DNA of 8,373 bases from Myxococcales bacterium (GTDB taxonomy: Bacteria; Myxococcota; Polyangia; Polyangiales; Polyangiaceae): assembly GCA_020430865.1 (NCBI GenBank), contig JAGQIY010000809.1:1-8373 (forward strand), in the 5' to 3' direction. This document shows, one piece after another, positions 6,225 to 8,373 of this stretch. Under the pieces are notes generated by a model that had not been told where the DNA came from, made no database searches, and worked only from the letters and a program-made list of their open reading frames with translations. A program made the translations under genes and the position numbers. Position 1 is the first letter of the stretch. Every line of letters begins with the position of its first letter.

Positions 6225-7657
6225 GTGGGGTCGTACGGCTTCTTCTCGGCCGGCTTCGGCGGGGGCTCCGCTGGCTTCGTCGGCTTCGTGTCCGCGGCGT
6301 TTCCAGTCGGCGCGGGCTTGGCCGGCTTGGAAGGTGACCGGACGACGACGACCCTCGACGGCTTGGGCTTGGCCGGCTCATCAGCGGTGGCCGTCGCGCT
6401 CGCTTCCGGCTCGGCGCTGGGCGCCTCGGGGGGCGCCTCGGCACTCGGTGCTGCTTCTGCGGTTTTCGCCGGAGCCTCGTCGCTCGGGACCGTTTCCGTG
6501 AGGGAACTGTTCGCCAGGGCCGCGCTCGGAGCGTCCGCGGGCTGAGCGCTGCTCTTCTGGATGATGAAGACGCCTGCCGCCGCGCCGCCCAGCGCGAGCA
6601 ACCCCAGGGCCGCCACGACGTAGGGCCACCTGGCCCCGCCGGAGCCGCTCTGGGTGGTCTGCACCGACGACAAGTCCGTGGAGCCGCCCATCGGCACTTG
6701 AGCGGTGCCCGGCAGGGAGCCGTACGAGTTTCGGAACAGCTGGTCGGAGCTCACGGCGCCGCCTGCGGTGCGGGCGATGCGCTCGACCAACGCCGCGCAG
6801 CGCGCTGGCGCGTAGGGCTGCAACGCGAGCACGAAGTCTCCGACGTTCTGGTAGCGCTGCCCCAGATCGCGCGCGAACGCCTTCTCGATCACGGCGATCA
6901 ACCCGGGGTCCAGGTCGGGGCGCAGCTGCCCGAGCGGCGTTGGCTCCCCCATCACGATGGCCACCGCCAGCTCGGGCAGCGTCTCTGCCTCGAACGGCTG
7001 ACGGCAGCTGAGCAGCTCGTAGAGGGTGATCCCCAGCGCGTAGATGTCGGTCCGCAGGTCCACCGCCTTCGTGCGCTGGAGCTGCTCGGGCGACATGTAG
7101 AGGGCGCTGCCCATGATCGCCGCCGTGCGCGTGATGCCGTCGGGTTCTTCCGCCGAGTTGAACTTCGAGATACCGAAGTCGAGCACCTTGATCAGCGGGG
7201 AGCCGTCGTGGTGCCGCGTCAGGAACAGGTTGGCTGGCTTGATGTCGCGATGGATGATGCCCGCGGAGTGCGCCTCCGCGATGGCATCGCAGGCCTGGAT
7301 GATGAAGTCGACCGCGTCCTCCGTGCGGATCACGCGCTCGACCTCGAGCACCTGGCTGAGGTCTCGCCCCTCCAGGTACTCCATCACCATGTACGGGGCG
7401 CCGTCATCCAGCGTCCCCACGTCGGAGACCCGCGCGATGTGCTGGCTCTTGATGCGCGCAGCCGCTTTCGCTTCCCGGAGGAAACGCACCATGGCGTCGT
7501 TGGACGCGACTTGCTCGGTTAGCAAGAACTTGATGGCGACGCGCTCGCCCAGCACGGTGTGATGGGCTTGCACCACAACACCCATGCCGCCACGACCGAG
7601 CACTCGCTCGATGCGGTACTTGCCGGCAAGAATCTGTCCTTCGACTGGTTCAGTCAC
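6212..7657 (-). CDS. Membrane-anchored Hanks-type serine/threonine protein kinase
   Basis: A 481-residue kinase starting at GTG 7657, with AGGA about 9 bases upstream. All catalytic elements are intact: glycine loop GRGGMG (21-26), Lys43 in AIKF, Glu62 in the C-helix, HRDIKPAN (136-143) with catalytic Asp138, DFG 160-162, an activation segment ending MSPE (188-191), Asp204 in RTDIYALG, and Arg268. It should therefore be active. A linker of about 65 residues precedes a single transmembrane helix (about 344-366, WPYVVAALGLLALGG...), placing the kinase in the cytoplasm and a 115-residue Ala/Pro/Lys/Glu-rich tail outside the inner membrane. No PASTA or other known sensor domain is visible in the tail, so its signal is unknown. 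Substrates are unknown. Such kinases are abundant in myxobacteria. The gene ends in QYR-stop within the first unit of the 16-bp tandem array. The neighbours on the same strand are a TetR regulator upstream and an MFS transporter downstream. Confidence 0.96.
   Translation of the reverse strand: MTEPVEGQILAGKYRIERVLGRGGMGVVVQAHHTVLGERVAIKFLLTEQVASNDAMVRFLREAKAAARIKSQHIARVSDVGTLDDGAPYMVMEYLEGRDLSQVLEVERVIRTEDAVDFIIQACDAIAEAHSAGIIHRDIKPANLFLTRHHDGSPLIKVLDFGISKFNSAEEPDGITRTAAIMGSALYMSPEQLQRTKAVDLRTDIYALGITLYELLSCRQPFEAETLPELAVAIVMGEPTPLGQLRPDLDPGLIAVIEKAFARDLGQRYQNVGDFVLALQPYAPARCAALVERIARTAGGAVSSDQLFRNSYGSLPGTAQVPMGGSTDLSSVQTTQSGSGGARWPYVVAALGLLALGGAAAGVFIIQKSSAQPADAPSAALANSSLTETVPSDEAPAKTAEAAPSAEAPPEAPSAEPEASATATADEPAKPKPSRVVVVRSPSKPAKPAPTGNAADTKPTKPAEPPPKPAEKKPYDPTQYR
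6314..6378. repeat. 14-bp direct repeat pair in the kinase tail
   Basis: GGGCTTGGCCGGCT occurs at 6314-6327 and again at 6365-6378. In the kinase frame both copies encode Pro-Ala-Lys-Pro-type residues of the Lys/Pro-rich extracytoplasmic tail. It probably reflects small internal duplication of low-complexity coding sequence. Confidence 0.6.
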
Positions 7658-7709
7658 GCGTCCGTATCCTGACAGGGTTGCCCCGGCGCTGCCAGCTTTC
7701 CGCTGGGAC

Positions 7710-7722
7710 CAACGGTACGTTG
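7710..7722. promoter_or_regulatory. Possible small operator-like inverted repeat upstream of the kinase
   Basis: CAACG-GTA-CGTTG is a perfect 5-bp inverted repeat with a 3-bp centre, 53-65 bases before the kinase start codon, a plausible position for a repressor or activator site. It is short and could arise by chance. No matching promoter boxes are clear around it. Confidence 0.2.
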
Positions 7723-7783
7723 CTCGTGAGTTTCGCGATCCGGTCGCGCTGCCGAGCGGATCCGCCGAGCTCTCGCCCTTCGT

Positions 7784-7807
7784 GCCGCGGGCGCCTGGCT
7801 CCGCGGC
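7784..7807 (-). terminator. GC-rich hairpin after the TetR gene
   Basis: GCCGCGG (7784-7790) and CCGCGGC (7801-7807) form a perfect 7-bp stem with a 10-base loop, starting 25 bases past the TetR stop codon. A T-run is lacking on the minus strand, so it could be a factor-assisted terminator, an RNA 3'-end stabiliser or a chance structure in GC-rich DNA. It would help separate TetR from kinase transcription. Confidence 0.3.
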
Positions 7808-7832
7808 GGGTTCGGACGCTCAGGTGTTCAGG

Positions 7833-8373
7833 TCAACGGCGCAGCAGTTGAGCCAGCAGCTGCGCAGAGCCCTTCGCGTCCACTGGAGCCCCTGTTTCAT
7901 TCAGCGCTTGCAGGCCCGTTGCCAGGGCGATCAGCATCCAGGTGAGCTGCTTGGGGTCGACGTCGCCCCTCACCGCGGCGCGGGCCTGTGACAGCTGGGT
8001 GGCGTCACACACATGGTCCGACACGACCCGCAGCGTATTCAGGTACAGCTCTCGAAGCGTATCCGATCGTCCGCAGGCGTGGAGGAACTGGTGCGCTGGC
8101 ACCTGACTCGGGGCCTGCGTGGTGCCCATTAGCCGATCGATCAGGTTGAGCAACGCTTCGGGTGACTCGTCGTACTCGGTGACGCTCTGAACCAGTGCCC
8201 CGAGGTAACGCTCACTTACCGCGCGGATCAGGTCTTCACGGTCCTGGAAGTGGACGTAGAAGGCCCCGCGGGTGTAGCCGGCGCGTTCACAGATCGCGTC
8301 TAGGCTGGGGTTGTCGAGCCCTTCCTCCGCGAAGGCAGCCATGGCGGCGTCGATCAGCGCCGCACGTGTGTCA
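7833..8373 (-). CDS. TetR/AcrR-family transcriptional regulator (5' partial)
   Basis: The frame is open through the right edge. Ten codons before the first visible ATG (8342) already read as family sequence (DTRAALIDAA), so that ATG is internal and the real start lies beyond the window. Numbering from the visible ATG, the N-terminal DNA-binding domain contains FAEEGLDNPSLDAICERAG and the classic recognition-helix ending YTRGAFYVHFQDREDLI (23-39). The remainder, about 125 residues, is a helical ligand-binding and dimer domain too variable to name. About 179 codons are visible; the family is usually 190-220 residues, so only a short N-terminus is missing. TetR proteins are generally repressors released by small molecules and often control a nearby efflux gene; the MFS transporter two genes away is a candidate target, but the kinase intervenes and any divergently placed target would be outside the window. 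The stop is TGA at 7835-7833. Confidence 0.93.
   Translation of the reverse strand, partial: DTRAALIDAAMAAFAEEGLDNPSLDAICERAGYTRGAFYVHFQDREDLIRAVSERYLGALVQSVTEYDESPEALLNLIDRLMGTTQAPSQVPAHQFLHACGRSDTLRELYLNTLRVVSDHVCDATQLSQARAAVRGDVDPKQLTWMLIALATGLQALNETGAPVDAKGSAQLLAQLLRR

Noticed and set aside
5277..6545. Long plus-strand ORF (422 codons) through the repeat array
   Set aside because: It is antisense to both the MFS and kinase genes, and it stays open partly because the repeat has no plus-strand stops. Composition is low-complexity with no domain.
6698..7522. Plus-strand ORF opposite the kinase domain
   Set aside because: Antisense to conserved kinase motifs; no independent evidence.
7679..7694. 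Sigma-54-like promoter before the kinase
   Set aside because: On the minus strand TGGCA and a GG/GC pair ten bases apart are present, but the -12 box lacks TTGC, and the implied transcript start would fall on the Shine-Dalgarno, leaving almost no leader.
7756..7765. Palindrome GCGGATCCGC between TetR and kinase genes
   Set aside because: A 10-bp palindrome built around a common GGATCC core in GC-rich DNA; no further symmetry and no context to support an operator.

Overview
This high-GC window most likely comes from a myxobacterium of the Polyangiales type (Myxococcota). The lineage call is inference. It rests on a ferritin-like protein with a Cys-rich N-terminal segment of a style I associate with that group, a Hanks-type Ser/Thr kinase with one membrane anchor, a large orphan lipoprotein, and strong G/C third-position bias. 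No rRNA, tRNA, CRISPR array, insertion sequence or phage gene is visible.

Layout, left to right. Plus strand: the 3' part of a ferritin-like di-iron protein gene (1-985, open at the left edge); a 119-base leader holding a 24-codon upstream ORF with a very strong Shine-Dalgarno sequence and possible stem-loops; an OPT-family transporter (1105-3120); a 119-base gap; and a putative lipoprotein of unknown function (3240-4685). Minus strand: an MFS transporter (6008-4653) whose 3' end overlaps the lipoprotein gene tail to tail by 33 bases; a 203-base spacer, most of it a 16-bp tandem repeat; a membrane-anchored Ser/Thr kinase (7657-6212); a 175-base spacer with a GC-rich hairpin; and a TetR-family regulator (from 7833 past the right edge). 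No gene-free stretch exceeds about 205 bases.

The ferritin-like protein and the OPT transporter are codirectional and could share a metal-related role, since some OPT/YSL proteins move metal chelates; this is unproven. The TetR, kinase and MFS genes run the same way, but their long spacers do not argue for a tight operon. A TetR regulator near an MFS exporter is a common pairing, though the kinase lies between them here.

The most unusual structure is the 16-bp tandem array at 6090-6224. It begins inside the last codons of the kinase gene. Every full unit, read in the kinase direction, repeats the gene's own ending (Gln-Tyr-Arg-stop) plus four bases, with only synonymous variation. Gain or loss of units would therefore leave the kinase protein unchanged. 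Each unit is also a small inverted repeat. I see no clear evidence of a complete new multi-gene system; the repeat array and the transporter leader are the parts most worth checking.
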